Below are positions 40,936 to 50,499 of a stretch of DNA of 64,000 nt, piece after piece. Each line of letters opens with the position of its first letter. Positions within the stretch are counted from its first letter, which is position 1. The position numbers and the translations under genes were made by a program. The stretch comes from Methylomonas rapida (GTDB lineage Bacteria; Pseudomonadota; Gammaproteobacteria; Methylococcales; Methylomonadaceae): the NCBI RefSeq assembly GCF_024360925.2, contig NZ_CP113517.1:3824001-3888000 (forward strand), in the 5' to 3' direction. Under the pieces are notes generated by a model that was not told the DNA's origin, made no database searches, and saw nothing but the letters and a program-made list of their open reading frames with translations.

Positions 40936-41685
40936 TCAGCGTGCCAGAAGAATGGCAAAGCGTTGTCTCATATCGTCGATATGAGAACCTTGCCAATAAA
41001 TCCGCCGACAATCGTCGCAGCGATAAAAATCGTCATAATAAAGTTTGGTTTTGGGTTGCAACTGCTCCAAGACATCCGCTTTGGCGACGGGCACCAGCAC
41101 GCCATTACACATCAGACAACGCGCGAACGGCTGGATGACATCATACAAATCGAAGCGCCGGATGACTTCTTCCACCTGATGCTCTACCGTAACCGCGCGC
41201 ACCCAATAGCCCTGGGTAATGCGTTTGGCAAACAACAAGCGCCTGTCGCGGGTCAATACGATGCGCTGCTGATTCTCGGCGATGTTTGCCACCTCGGCAT
41301 CGCGATAATCATTGCGATACAAGCTATCGAAACCCAACAAACGCATACGCTTGGCAAGTTTGCCCAAGTTGACGTCGACGATGAAACGGGGAGGCCCACT
41401 GATGCTTTCACGCAATCTGGCCAATGGCAACATATTTAGCTGTTTGAAAACAGGATAGACCGCGACGCGATCGTTAGCCCGCAATTGATAATCGAACCCC
41501 ACCGAGTGGCCATTGACGATAATCAGTGCCACCTCGGTATGAGGCACACCAAAGACTTCTATGGGGTCCTTGATACCGGGATGACCATTGAAACGATAGG
41601 CCAAATCCCGCTTGCGCCGTGACGGCGGCAAAAAATCATTCAATTCCGCGTAGAAACGAAAATCGGCGGTATATTCCAATGGCAT
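40936..41685 (-). CDS. Mut7-C RNase-fold protein with ubiquitin-like N-terminus
   Basis: 249 residues. The N-terminal beta-grasp (Mut7-C ubiquitin, about 1-85) contains VFGVPHTEVALIIVNG. The Mut7-C PIN-like domain (about 93-235) has RFIVDVNLGKLAKRMRLLGFD and the acidic cluster VLTRDRRLL. A zinc ribbon (CLMC at about 186 and CDDC at about 221) is at the end. Predicted single-strand RNA nuclease by fold; not tested here. Confidence 0.88.
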   Translation of the reverse strand: MPLEYTADFRFYAELNDFLPPSRRKRDLAYRFNGHPGIKDPIEVFGVPHTEVALIIVNGHSVGFDYQLRANDRVAVYPVFKQLNMLPLARLRESISGPPRFIVDVNLGKLAKRMRLLGFDSLYRNDYRDAEVANIAENQQRIVLTRDRRLLFAKRITQGYWVRAVTVEHQVEEVIRRFDLYDVIQPFARCLMCNGVLVPVAKADVLEQLQPKTKLYYDDFYRCDDCRRIYWQGSHIDDMRQRFAILLAR

Positions 41686-41940
41686 GGCCCTGCCTATTCA
41701 AAGGAAACATCTACTAAAAGCGTCCACTCCCAAGCCCTGACTGATTAGCACAGACAGGCGGTGTTGTTGCACGGCTGCTGGGAGATACACTCCATTTTTC
41801 GGCGCGAATCCGCTGTGGCCTGCAAGTAGTTGTCAATAAGATACCAAGGAAAACCTGTCGGAGAAACAACCCCCATTGACCGGCAATACAGCGAATACAA
41901 GGCAAGGAAAATCCGCCATGCGTGCACCGTATCGACAGAT

Positions 41941-41987
41941 CGCACCAAAATTGAGCACAAAACGGCAAAATGCACCATATTTGTGCA
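41941..41987 (+). promoter_or_regulatory. Two NtrC-type enhancer sites upstream of ntrB
   Basis: Site 1 CGCACCAAAATTGAGCA (41941-41957) and site 2 TGCACCATATTTGTGCA (41971-41987) resemble the enteric NtrC consensus TGCACCA-N3-TGGTGCA. They start 30 bases apart, about three helical turns, so two NtrC dimers could bind the same face, 55-100 bases upstream of the sigma-54 promoter. Confidence 0.72.
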
Positions 41988-42039
41988 TTGTGCCCAGCAA
42001 TAATCTTTCCTGCCCCAAGTCAGAACGAAGCATTATGAT

Positions 42040-42055
42040 TGGCGTGTAAATTGCT
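42040..42055 (+). promoter_or_regulatory. Sigma-54 promoter of ntrBC
   Basis: TGGCGTGTAAATTGCT: GG at 42041-42042 and GC at 42053-42054, exactly ten bases apart, as required for the -24/-12 elements. Transcription would start at about 42066, 24 bases before the GTG of ntrB. Confidence 0.72.
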
Positions 42056-42089
42056 GGAAAATTTTTAGATCACTCGAACCTTAAATCAC

Positions 42090-43157
42090 GTGCACAAAAG
42101 AATACTCGACCACCTCAACGCGGCAATCCTGTTATTCAACAAGGATTTTCGCTTGATTTACATCAATCCGGCCGGCGAAATGCTGTTCGCCGACAGCGCC
42201 AAGCATTTGCTGGGCAATCCGGCGCAGAAGCTCTTTAAGACCGCGCACCAAGGCTTATTCACCGACTTACAACAGCGGTTGAATCAGCACGAACCATTGG
42301 TTGACAGAGAATTGATACTGGAATCATTGAACCAGTCGATTACCGTAAACTTGAGTGCGACGCCGATATTGGAAGACGGTGAACTTTGCGAAATCCTGAT
42401 CGAATTGCAACAAGTCGACCGGCATTTGCGCATCACCAAGGAAGAACAACTGCTGGCGCAGCAAAATACCAGCCGGATGCTGGTCAGGGGCCTCGCCCAC
42501 GAGATCAAAAATCCATTGGGCGGCTTGCGTGGAGCCGCACAGTTATTGGATCTGGAATTACGCGATCCGGAACTGAAGGAGTACACCCAGATCATCATCG
42601 CCGAATCCGATCGCCTGCAAGAGTTGATGGACAAAATGCTGGGACCTAACAAGCCGGCTCATAAACACTTGTTGAACATCCACGAGGTACTGGAAAGGGT
42701 CAGACAATTGGTAACGGCCGAGGCCGGCAGCGACATCAAATTGATGACCGATTACGACCCCAGCATCCCGGAATTGTTTGCCGACAAGAACCAGCTGATT
42801 CAAGCCTTTTTGAACATCGTCCGCAACGCGATACAGGCGCTGCAATCCACTGGAAAGATCACCCTCAGAACGCGTATCCAGCGGCATATGACCATAGGCC
42901 GCAAACGCTATAAACTGGCGGTAAAAGTCGACATCATCGATAACGGCCCCGGCATTGCCCCCGGTTTGATGGGACAAATTTTTTATCCAATGATTACCGG
43001 CCGGGCCGAAGGCACGGGCCTGGGCTTATCGATTGCTCAATCCTTGATCAATCAGCATAACGGCCTGATTGAATGTGAGAGCGAGCCGGGAAATACGGTA
43101 TTCTCGATTTATTTACCCATAGTCGGCGAAGCCGAAAAGACAGTATCGACATACTAA
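42090..43157 (+). CDS. ntrB: Nitrogen regulation sensor kinase NtrB
   Basis: Histidine kinase/phosphatase that sets NtrC phosphorylation according to PII. 355 residues: PAS domain at about 5-110, HisKA with the phosphorylated His137 in GLAHEIKNPLGG, and HATPase with the N box NIVRNAIQAL, G1 DNGPGIAP and G2 GTGLGLSI. No transmembrane helix, so cytoplasmic. Start GTG at 42090, with only a weak ribosome site. No glnA upstream. Confidence 0.95.
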   Translation: MHKRILDHLNAAILLFNKDFRLIYINPAGEMLFADSAKHLLGNPAQKLFKTAHQGLFTDLQQRLNQHEPLVDRELILESLNQSITVNLSATPILEDGELCEILIELQQVDRHLRITKEEQLLAQQNTSRMLVRGLAHEIKNPLGGLRGAAQLLDLELRDPELKEYTQIIIAESDRLQELMDKMLGPNKPAHKHLLNIHEVLERVRQLVTAEAGSDIKLMTDYDPSIPELFADKNQLIQAFLNIVRNAIQALQSTGKITLRTRIQRHMTIGRKRYKLAVKVDIIDNGPGIAPGLMGQIFYPMITGRAEGTGLGLSIAQSLINQHNGLIECESEPGNTVFSIYLPIVGEAEKTVSTY

Positions 43158-43195
43158 TGTTTCAATCCTTGTTCGTCTAAGTTAGGGAGACACTC

Positions 43196-44611
43196 ATGCC
43201 ATTGCCAGATAAAGTCTGGGTTGTCGATGACGACAAATCGATACGTTGGGTGCTGGAAAAAGCCCTGCAGAAAGCCAATATCGAGACTCGTTGTTTTGCC
43301 AATGCCGCCGATTTATTAAAGGAACTGGCGCTGGAATTGCCGCAAGTCCTGATTACCGATATTCGCATGCCCGGCATGGACGGATTCGCGCTGCTGAAAA
43401 AAATTCAGCACGAGCATCCGGCCTTACCCGTCATCATCATGACCGCCCACTCCGATCTGGAAAGCGCGGTGTCGGCTTTTCATGGCGGCGCTTTCGAATA
43501 CTTGCCCAAACCCTTCGACATCAACGAAGTCGTCGAAACGGTTCACCGTGCCTGCATTCACGGCAAGCAACAAAACGACAAACAAGCACCGCCAGAAGGT
43601 ATCGGAGAAACGCCTGAAATCATCGGCGAAGCGCCCGCCATGCAAGAGGTTTTTCGCGCCATCGGCCGATTGGCGCGCTCGCACATCACGGTACTGATCA
43701 ATGGCGAATCCGGTACCGGCAAGGAACTGGTCGCCAAGGCCCTGCACCGGCACAGCCCGCGAGCCGATCAGCCCTTCGTGGCGTTGAACATGGCCGCCAT
43801 CCCCAGGGACCTGATGGAGTCCGAGCTATTCGGTCACGAGAAAGGCGCGTTTACGGGCGCCCAAGCCCGGCGGGTTGGTCGTTTCGAACAAGCGAATAAC
43901 GGCACCTTGTTCCTGGACGAGATCGGCGATATGCCGGCGGAACTGCAAACGCGCCTGCTGCGAGTCTTGGCGGACAATGAATTCTATCCGGTCGGCGCGC
44001 ATGCGCCGATCAAGGTCAATGTCCGCATCATTGCCGCCACCCACCAAAACCTGGAAGCCTTGGTGGCGCAAGGCCGCTTCCGGGAAGACTTGTTTCACCG
44101 CCTGAATGTCATCCGCATCCATATTCCGCCGCTACGCGAGCGTAGCGAAGACATTGGACTGTTGATGAGACATTTCCTCTATCAAAGCGCGAAGGAACTG
44201 GGTACCGAAGTCAAAACCCTGAAACCCGAAACCGAAGCTTTCCTCAGCAAGTTAAAGTGGCCTGGCAACGTGCGCCAGCTGGAAAATACCTGTCGCTGGC
44301 TCACCGTGATGGCCTCTGGACGCGAAATTCATATCGAGGATTTGCCGCCCGAACTCAGCCAAAACCCGCTGGACACTGGCGGCGAATCCGTTCACAACGA
44401 CTGGGAAAGCCTGCTGCAGCGCTGGATCAAGCAAGAATTGGCGGCCGGTAAACAGGATATCGCCAAACACGCCATCGCCAGCGTCGAAACACTGTTGATT
44501 CAAACCGCCTTGCAGCATACCCACGGCAGAAAACACGAGGCCGCACTCATGCTGGGCTATGGCCGCAACACCCTGACGCGCAAATTGAAAGAACTCGACA
44601 TACCGGAGTAA
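43196..44611 (+). CDS. ntrC: Nitrogen regulation response regulator NtrC
   Basis: Sigma-54 activator for nitrogen-assimilation genes. 471 residues. The receiver domain has Asp55 in [11 protein letters not shown] and Lys in YLPKPFD. The AAA+ domain has Walker A GESGTGKE, the sigma-54 contact loop GAFTGA and Walker [12 protein letters not shown] Fis-type helix-turn-helix ([16 protein letters not shown]) ends the protein. It lies 38 bases after ntrB. Confidence 0.97.
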   Translation: MPLPDKVWVVDDDKSIRWVLEKALQKANIETRCFANAADLLKELALELPQVLITDIRMPGMDGFALLKKIQHEHPALPVIIMTAHSDLESAVSAFHGGAFEYLPKPFDINEVVETVHRACIHGKQQNDKQAPPEGIGETPEIIGEAPAMQEVFRAIGRLARSHITVLINGESGTGKELVAKALHRHSPRADQPFVALNMAAIPRDLMESELFGHEKGAFTGAQARRVGRFEQANNGTLFLDEIGDMPAELQTRLLRVLADNEFYPVGAHAPIKVNVRIIAATHQNLEALVAQGRFREDLFHRLNVIRIHIPPLRERSEDIGLLMRHFLYQSAKELGTEVKTLKPETEAFLSKLKWPGNVRQLENTCRWLTVMASGREIHIEDLPPELSQNPLDTGGESVHNDWESLLQRWIKQELAAGKQDIAKHAIASVETLLIQTALQHTHGRKHEAALMLGYGRNTLTRKLKELDIPE

Positions 44612-44707
44612 AAACTCAAAACCCCTAGAACTTTTATCTGCCGAAAGCATCGGTGTATACTCCCTTCACTACACTCAACCTTTTTCAACACGGCAGGGTT
44701 TAATCTC

Positions 44708-46066
44708 ATGGCAGATAAAATGGTAAGCAAACATCTGATGAATCTTGAAAAACAATTTGCTTCGACGGACCCTGTGTTACAGAAAGCCGTAAAAGTCTTT
44801 CAAGAATTGGATGACCTGGAATTTGAACTGGGCTTGCTGGATAACGATGAGACCACCGCCCGCCGGTGTTCTTGGTGGCCGTTGATCAGCACCCTGGGCG
44901 GTTATTCGCCCGCGAAGTCCGAATTCATCGATCGTTTTCTCGACGCGCATTTACACACCACCCGCCACAAGTTCACGGTGTTGCAGTACACCCCGCAGAC
45001 CAACAGTGCCACGCTACCCGGCACCGCGCTGGATGCCGATCATCGCCTGCCCTTTTATAAGATCAGCCGCGAAATCGAACAAGCCCGTCCCGGTGAAGGC
45101 AGTAAGATCAACAGCTATCTGGAACTCGTCACCGTCCATAGCAATAAACTGAAAAACAAACTGATCATAGACACCCCGGTACTGAATCCGGCCGCGGAAA
45201 ACGTCGCCAACACCAAGCTCAGACAACACGTGATTGCCATTTCCGATCTGGTATTGGTGTTTACCGATTTGTTCGATACCGATCCGGAATTCAACAAAGA
45301 TACGATTGCCGGTATCGTCAAACATCAGGATACCAACAAGTTTCTCTACGTGATCGATCACTTCGAACTGAACCTGGATGAAAACAAAATCCACGAAATC
45401 ATTGCATCGTGGCAAAGACGATTGAACGACTTTGGTATTTTCACCGGCCAATTCGTGGTTCTGTCGCAAAACGGCAATACATCATTGATCGAACAACGCA
45501 TCAACAATCTGAACAGCGACCGTTCCTATCGCGTGTTGGACGCGTTGGAAACAAGCATCCGCTCGGTCGACGACGTGGTCATGGATGAAGTCGAAAGCGC
45601 GCTGGTAAGCTGGAAAGAACGCAGCAACGCCACGACCTTGATCATTCTCAGCTTCGTAATCATGCTGATTTTGTTTGCCGAAATCGCCGTGGGCATCCTT
45701 GATCTGTTTTTCGACCCCATCATCGGTCCGGCCATTATCGTCGGCTTGATCGCGATCATGACCCCGCTGCATCTTCTGGTCAGTAAGGTGCATGCCAAAT
45801 TCATCATCAAGCAGCTGCATAAGCGCCAGAAACAGCTGAACCTGAGCGAAGATTTGTCGGGATTATTTGAAAAAAGCCTGACCTTCTGGCGCATGTTGCT
45901 GCCGATCACCAAACCTGTTGGGGACAACAAGAAAAACCGCAAAAAGTTGAATGGCTTAATGGAACAAACCAAGGATCTGGTGCAGGCCTTGAACGATCAG
46001 TTCAGCCGCAGCCAGCACCAGGACTATCAAGCCCACTACGACCTGCAAACAGAAGAGGAATACTGA
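44708..46066 (+). CDS. Dynamin-like protein with degenerate GTPase motifs
   Basis: 452 residues resembling bacterial dynamin-family proteins. The P-loop position reads GGYSPAKS (64-71) where active relatives have GxYSxGKS. The switch region keeps LPGTALDADHRLPFYKI, but the G3 position is IIDTPVL (153-159) instead of D-x-P-G, and the G4 position is YVIDHFE (214-220) instead of N-x-x-D. Two close membrane helices lie at about 310-331 and 338-358, then a basic helical tail. Function unknown; nucleotide hydrolysis is unlikely. A TATACT box at 44654 may belong to its promoter. Confidence 0.7.
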   Translation: MADKMVSKHLMNLEKQFASTDPVLQKAVKVFQELDDLEFELGLLDNDETTARRCSWWPLISTLGGYSPAKSEFIDRFLDAHLHTTRHKFTVLQYTPQTNSATLPGTALDADHRLPFYKISREIEQARPGEGSKINSYLELVTVHSNKLKNKLIIDTPVLNPAAENVANTKLRQHVIAISDLVLVFTDLFDTDPEFNKDTIAGIVKHQDTNKFLYVIDHFELNLDENKIHEIIASWQRRLNDFGIFTGQFVVLSQNGNTSLIEQRINNLNSDRSYRVLDALETSIRSVDDVVMDEVESALVSWKERSNATTLIILSFVIMLILFAEIAVGILDLFFDPIIGPAIIVGLIAIMTPLHLLVSKVHAKFIIKQLHKRQKQLNLSEDLSGLFEKSLTFWRMLLPITKPVGDNKKNRKKLNGLMEQTKDLVQALNDQFSRSQHQDYQAHYDLQTEEEY

Positions 46067-46087
46067 TTCCAGTAAACGGGGCGCGTC

Positions 46088-46588
46088 ATGGACCTTATCA
46101 AACAGTATCTGCCGCTGTGCTGGTTTGATGTCTCGCCATTGCAGTTACCCAAGTCCGCAACCTTTTTTAAAAACAACCTGATTTTTAACTTTCTGATTTT
46201 ATGTTTCATCCATTTCAATATGACGGATGACATCGAATCGATTTCGGAAGTATTGATCGAAATCTTATTAAACCTGGGGTTTATCGCTTTTACGCTTTGG
46301 CTCAATGGTTCGACGCAATTCTACGCACAAGTCGCCTCGGCCATATTGTTTTCTGAAAATGTAGTAGCTATCGTGATAATCCCCATCGTGTTTTGGGCCA
46401 CCGTCGCCGAGAACTGGTGGGGTTATGGCTCGCTGTTGCTCGCTTTGGCATGGAATTGGGCGATGATCGCCGAAATCTACAAAAAAGCCCTCGACATCAA
46501 TTTGATGGCCGGCATCGTGATGGCCTCGTTTTATTTCATATTCAGCTTTGGCGGCGGCTTTGCGATCAACAGCTTCTTGACCGGTTAA
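46088..46588 (+). CDS. Small polytopic membrane protein
   Basis: 166 residues with about five hydrophobic helices: FNFLILCFIHF, ILLNLGFIAFTLWL, VVAIVIIPIVFWATV, GSLLLALAWNWAMIAEIY and IVMASFYFIFSFGGGFAI. No family recognised. It starts 21 bases after the dynamin-like gene, so a shared transcript and a joint membrane role are likely. Confidence 0.65.
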   Translation: MDLIKQYLPLCWFDVSPLQLPKSATFFKNNLIFNFLILCFIHFNMTDDIESISEVLIEILLNLGFIAFTLWLNGSTQFYAQVASAILFSENVVAIVIIPIVFWATVAENWWGYGSLLLALAWNWAMIAEIYKKALDINLMAGIVMASFYFIFSFGGGFAINSFLTG

Positions 46589-46601
46589 CCCAACCTCGCC
46601 A

Positions 46602-47870
46602 CTAAAACTTCTCCGCATTCCACTGTACGCTATCCATCGTGCTCTGGCAGAGCCCCGGCTCCTGTCCTTCCACCCAGCCCTTCCCTTCGGCAAAGTCTTC
46701 CGGCAAATCGGCTAAAGTCGGACCAAATTTCCGGGTTTTACAACCTTTCGCCTGTGGATTGTCGCAACAGCATTTCATCGCTGCCACGTGCTTTTTGTAT
46801 AGGGCCAAATCGACATCGACGGGAGGCATCCAGCTATTGCGCGAACTGGTTGTCATCCAAGCACTCAACGCCGTATTGGGATGATTGGTCGCCGAATCAA
46901 TCAGATAACCGCAAGTCCCCGAACTCGTCATGTTATGGCAGCTGGTACAAAGCTGTTTGGCGCCGTCTATCGGCTCGGTCGTCACCTGTACGATGTCATG
47001 AGTATAAAAATAATCCTTGAACGGTTCACCCACGGGTAAAAACGGTAACTTGGCCATTTCCCGTATATCAGGCAAGCCATGTTTAGAATTGATATAAGGG
47101 CTGTATTTGACACCGTGCGCATTGTGGCAACCGACACAGCCGGCCGACGCGGTAAACGCCGGCGATTTGAACGCCTGATTGGCATCGCGATACCAAAGCT
47201 CTTCGGGAAACCCCTTGGGTGGCTTGGCTTGCTCCGGATTATATCGACTCAAGTATGCGTCTTTTGGCGGCAATGGCTTGTCCAGAGGCGGCAAGAATCC
47301 GACTACCGCATCGCCATATTGAGTGACATAACAGCTTTTTCCGGTAGTCTTATTCCGTAAAATAATGCCTATGTCGTTGAAGGTGTTGTACAGGTAATAC
47401 AATTCTTTTTTTTCGGCAAGCGGTGCTTTCTCAAACTGTTTTTTTCTTTGCTCCTGATTCATGCCCAGATTGGCTTCGGTTTGGCGAAACCAATTTTTTT
47501 CCGCTTGGCTGCCTTTTTGCCGGCAGTTCAAAATCATGATGTTTTGCTCGTCCAGATTCAGGACTTGGAGATGTGAATAAGTCCAGCAGCCTTGATCTCC
47601 GCCTAACCAATGCGGGTTATCGCATTTTTTAGCCTTGGAAAGCAGTCCCCAGTTGTCTTCTTTGATTTCCTGCTTATTGACATAAATCGGCACCTGCTTA
47701 CCATCCAAACAGGACAATACCGGCAAGTCACGCGTGATCCCCAGCTCGGCCTTACATTCCTTGACGTATTGATAAACGTCATAATCAGACACCGTTTCAT
47801 CGGTATTCGGCCGAATGAATAATACCAATGACAATAAACCAAGCAGACCCAGTGCTATCGCAGTTTTCAT
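46602..47870 (-). CDS. Exported diheme c-type cytochrome
   Basis: 422 residues with an N-terminal signal or anchor (ALGLLGLLSLVLFI). Two haem c sites: CVGCH at 245-249 and CTSCH at 308-312. A further cysteine-rich stretch CCCDNPQAKGC near 368-378 and paired cysteines in the N-terminal half are unusual and may form disulfides or a metal site. Expected to be periplasmic, possibly an electron carrier. No partner oxidoreductase gene is adjacent. Family not recognised. Confidence 0.75.
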   Translation of the reverse strand: MKTAIALGLLGLLSLVLFIRPNTDETVSDYDVYQYVKECKAELGITRDLPVLSCLDGKQVPIYVNKQEIKEDNWGLLSKAKKCDNPHWLGGDQGCWTYSHLQVLNLDEQNIMILNCRQKGSQAEKNWFRQTEANLGMNQEQRKKQFEKAPLAEKKELYYLYNTFNDIGIILRNKTTGKSCYVTQYGDAVVGFLPPLDKPLPPKDAYLSRYNPEQAKPPKGFPEELWYRDANQAFKSPAFTASAGCVGCHNAHGVKYSPYINSKHGLPDIREMAKLPFLPVGEPFKDYFYTHDIVQVTTEPIDGAKQLCTSCHNMTSSGTCGYLIDSATNHPNTALSAWMTTSSRNSWMPPVDVDLALYKKHVAAMKCCCDNPQAKGCKTRKFGPTLADLPEDFAEGKGWVEGQEPGLCQSTMDSVQWNAEKF

Positions 47871-47937
47871 AGTGTCACCTCCTGGGATTGAAGGAATCAG
47901 GTTGTTTTCTGCCGCAAAAAATAGGCGATAGCCCGAT

Positions 47938-50031
47938 TTATTTCAATAAGCGAAACATATTGGAAAAATCGTCGGTCCAAATGATACTTTCCACGGGTGC
48001 CGCACTCATTTCCTTGAATTTCTGCAAAACCGGTTGCTGCATGAAGCTCTGGTTCTTGCTGAGCAGCGCCCAATCGGCACGATACCAGCCCAATTCCTCG
48101 GAAGGTTCTGATTGCACCAGCAAATACGCATAGCCGGCGCGCTTGGCCATACCGCTCACCAAGGGTCTTAAATCCAAATAATGATTGGTAATATGAATGG
48201 CCAATACGCCATCGGGGCGTAAGTGGCGCAAATACAACTGCAGCGCCTGCTCGGTCAGCAAGTGCATCGGAATTGCATCGCCGCTGAAAGCATCCAAAAC
48301 CAATATATCGAATGCTTGTGGTGCTTCACGCTCCATTGCCAAGCGCGCATCGGACACGACGATGTCGTAGCGGGCGGCCGTATTCTTGATGTAGCTGAAG
48401 TAAGTCTGCGCCAATTCGACCACTGCGGGGTCGATGTCATAGATACGAAAATAATCATTCGCTTTACCGTATGTCAGCAAAGTACCGGTGCCGAGTCCAA
48501 CCACGCCAATCCGGCGCCCATCCGCGCGCGCAAAATGTGTCAGCGCCAAACCTACCCCCGATTCATTGCCGTAATAGGCCGTCGGCAACTGTTGCTTTTC
48601 GGGCGCCAAAAACTGAAAACCATGATCGATGGCGCCATGCCGCAATAAACGCTTAGCCAAGGTCGGGTTTTCAACGGCACGATCTTCCACGCGCAGGACA
48701 CCGTAAAAATTGCGATTGACCCGGGTTTTTTCTGCCGCCGTCTGAAAGGCATGATTGGCCAGATTACCGCCCAACCAGATCAAGCCCGCGCCGGCCAGCA
48801 ACCAGACCAGCGGCCGTCGCCTCTTGCGCTCCAATAACTGACTTTCCACGCCAATCGCAAACAGTGTCAGCAGACAGCAGGCAAACAAGGCGATATGGAA
48901 TTCAAAATACAACGGAAACACCTGCGGCGCGAGCAGCGCGACAAAGATGCCACCCAATGCACCGCCTGTGGAAATCACCAGATAATAAGCCGTCAATTGA
49001 CTCGGCTGGGGCCGCAAGCGATAAAGTTCGCCGTGACAAGTCATGCAGCAAAAAAACAAGCCAGCACCATAAATACCGACTTGCGCTTCCAAGGTAAATC
49101 TTCCGCCGCCGTAAAGTACTCCGATCAAGGCAATGGCTGCGACGAATAGTGCCGGGATAAAAATACGCCGCTGATACCAATCATGGCGGGCGAAACAAAA
49201 AATAAACGAAATCACATACAAACTCAGCGGCACGATCCATAGAAACGGAACGCTCGCCACATCCTGGCAAAGCTGATTGGTGACCGCCAACAACAAAGCC
49301 GAGGTGGCCGCGGGCAATACCAACCATAAAAGCCATAACATTGTGGGCGACAATCGATCGGCGATCCGCGTTTCATCGTCTAGCGCCATCGGCGTGGCCA
49401 CGATGGCTTCGGCCTTGGCCAGGCGCCGAAAATCCAACGCGATACCCGCGCTTAACAGCACATAAATCACAAAGCCCGCCGACCAACCCAGGGTTTGCTG
49501 CCCCAGTTTAAAATAAGGCTCGAATACAAAGGGGTAGCTCAATAGCGCCAGCAAGGAGCCAAAATTGGACAAGGCATACAACGTGTAAGGGGAGCGATAA
49601 GGGTTGATGCGAACAATCCAGGCTTGCAGCAAGGGGCTGGTGGTGGAGAGAATGAAAAAGGGTAAACCGATACTGCTCAGCAACAGCAGCAGAATATTCA
49701 AGGTAGGCTGTTCGCTGCTATCGGGCTTGAACGATTGCTCGGGAGTCACCGGCAACGTGAACAACGCAAGCAACAAAAAAGCCGCATGTAGCACCCCCTG
49801 ACGCCGAACCGGAAAATGTTCCAAATTGAGGTGGGCATAGGCATAACCGGCCAGCAGCAAAACCTGAAAGAACAGCATGCAGGTAATCCATACCGCAGGA
49901 CTCCCCCCGAACCAGGGCAATATGAATTTGCCGATCAAAGGCTCGAGTTGAAACAATAAATAAGCGCCCCAGAAGCTGGTAAACGCATACACTCCCCATC
50001 GAACACCAGCATTCAAAGAACCTTGCATCAT
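47938..50031 (-). CDS. Membrane-fused spermidine-synthase-like protein
   Basis: About 697 residues. Some twelve helices in the first 430 residues (beginning YAFTSFWGAYLLFQLEPLIGK) are followed by a C-terminal synthase-like Rossmann domain with RIGVVGLGTGTLLTYG, YDIDPAVVELA and VLDAFSGDAIPMHLLT. The architecture is the common 'fused MFS/spermidine synthase' and the order of parts differs from the paralogous protein at 36957-39395. Start ATG 50031 or 50028 after GGGGG; an upstream TTG is less likely. Enzyme activity unproven. Confidence 0.8.
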   Translation of the reverse strand: MMQGSLNAGVRWGVYAFTSFWGAYLLFQLEPLIGKFILPWFGGSPAVWITCMLFFQVLLLAGYAYAHLNLEHFPVRRQGVLHAAFLLLALFTLPVTPEQSFKPDSSEQPTLNILLLLLSSIGLPFFILSTTSPLLQAWIVRINPYRSPYTLYALSNFGSLLALLSYPFVFEPYFKLGQQTLGWSAGFVIYVLLSAGIALDFRRLAKAEAIVATPMALDDETRIADRLSPTMLWLLWLVLPAATSALLLAVTNQLCQDVASVPFLWIVPLSLYVISFIFCFARHDWYQRRIFIPALFVAAIALIGVLYGGGRFTLEAQVGIYGAGLFFCCMTCHGELYRLRPQPSQLTAYYLVISTGGALGGIFVALLAPQVFPLYFEFHIALFACCLLTLFAIGVESQLLERKRRRPLVWLLAGAGLIWLGGNLANHAFQTAAEKTRVNRNFYGVLRVEDRAVENPTLAKRLLRHGAIDHGFQFLAPEKQQLPTAYYGNESGVGLALTHFARADGRRIGVVGLGTGTLLTYGKANDYFRIYDIDPAVVELAQTYFSYIKNTAARYDIVVSDARLAMEREAPQAFDILVLDAFSGDAIPMHLLTEQALQLYLRHLRPDGVLAIHITNHYLDLRPLVSGMAKRAGYAYLLVQSEPSEELGWYRADWALLSKNQSFMQQPVLQKFKEMSAAPVESIIWTDDFSNMFRLLK

Positions 50032-50236
50032 TATCCCCCAGCAACAAAACCACAATACACTCGGATTGATTCAGCCCAACTTCCTTGACACTTATCAAAC
50101 CACCCGTGTTGGAATTATTTAGCCATACTTTTCAGTATTTCGCCAAATGTGACACAGGCACGTCTCCCGAATACGAGGCAAGAAAGCGTTTGATCACAGG
50201 AATGGCTTTCCTATCATCGATTCCGACATGGCATTC

Positions 50237-50399
50237 AACCTAGAAAAATCATTTGGTCCACGAAAATCACGAAAAGTCTCAAACAGTTATCACGCCTAAG
50301 AGCTAAGAGCAGCATCGAACAGGTGAATCGATAAGCTTCATAGCACAATGATTTCTTTCGTGTATTTTGTGATTTTCATGGGCTTACTGCCGTTAGGTT
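50237..50399 (+). repeat. MITE-like dispersed inverted-repeat element, copy 4
   Basis: The left end is AACCTAGAAAAATCATTTG, followed by the intact arm GTCCACGAAAATCACGAAA. The right arm has decayed (TTTTGTGATTTTCATGGGC), and the outer end is TTAGGTT. It lies between the membrane synthase-like gene and the prs-like gene. Confidence 0.85.
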
Positions 50400-50499
50400 C
50401 AATCAACACTGGAAAGAAATGAACCAATTCTGCATTTGAAGCAGCAGAATCCTGACAAACCCAGTCAGAGCCTCGACCCGATCGCTGGAACCCAAAAAG

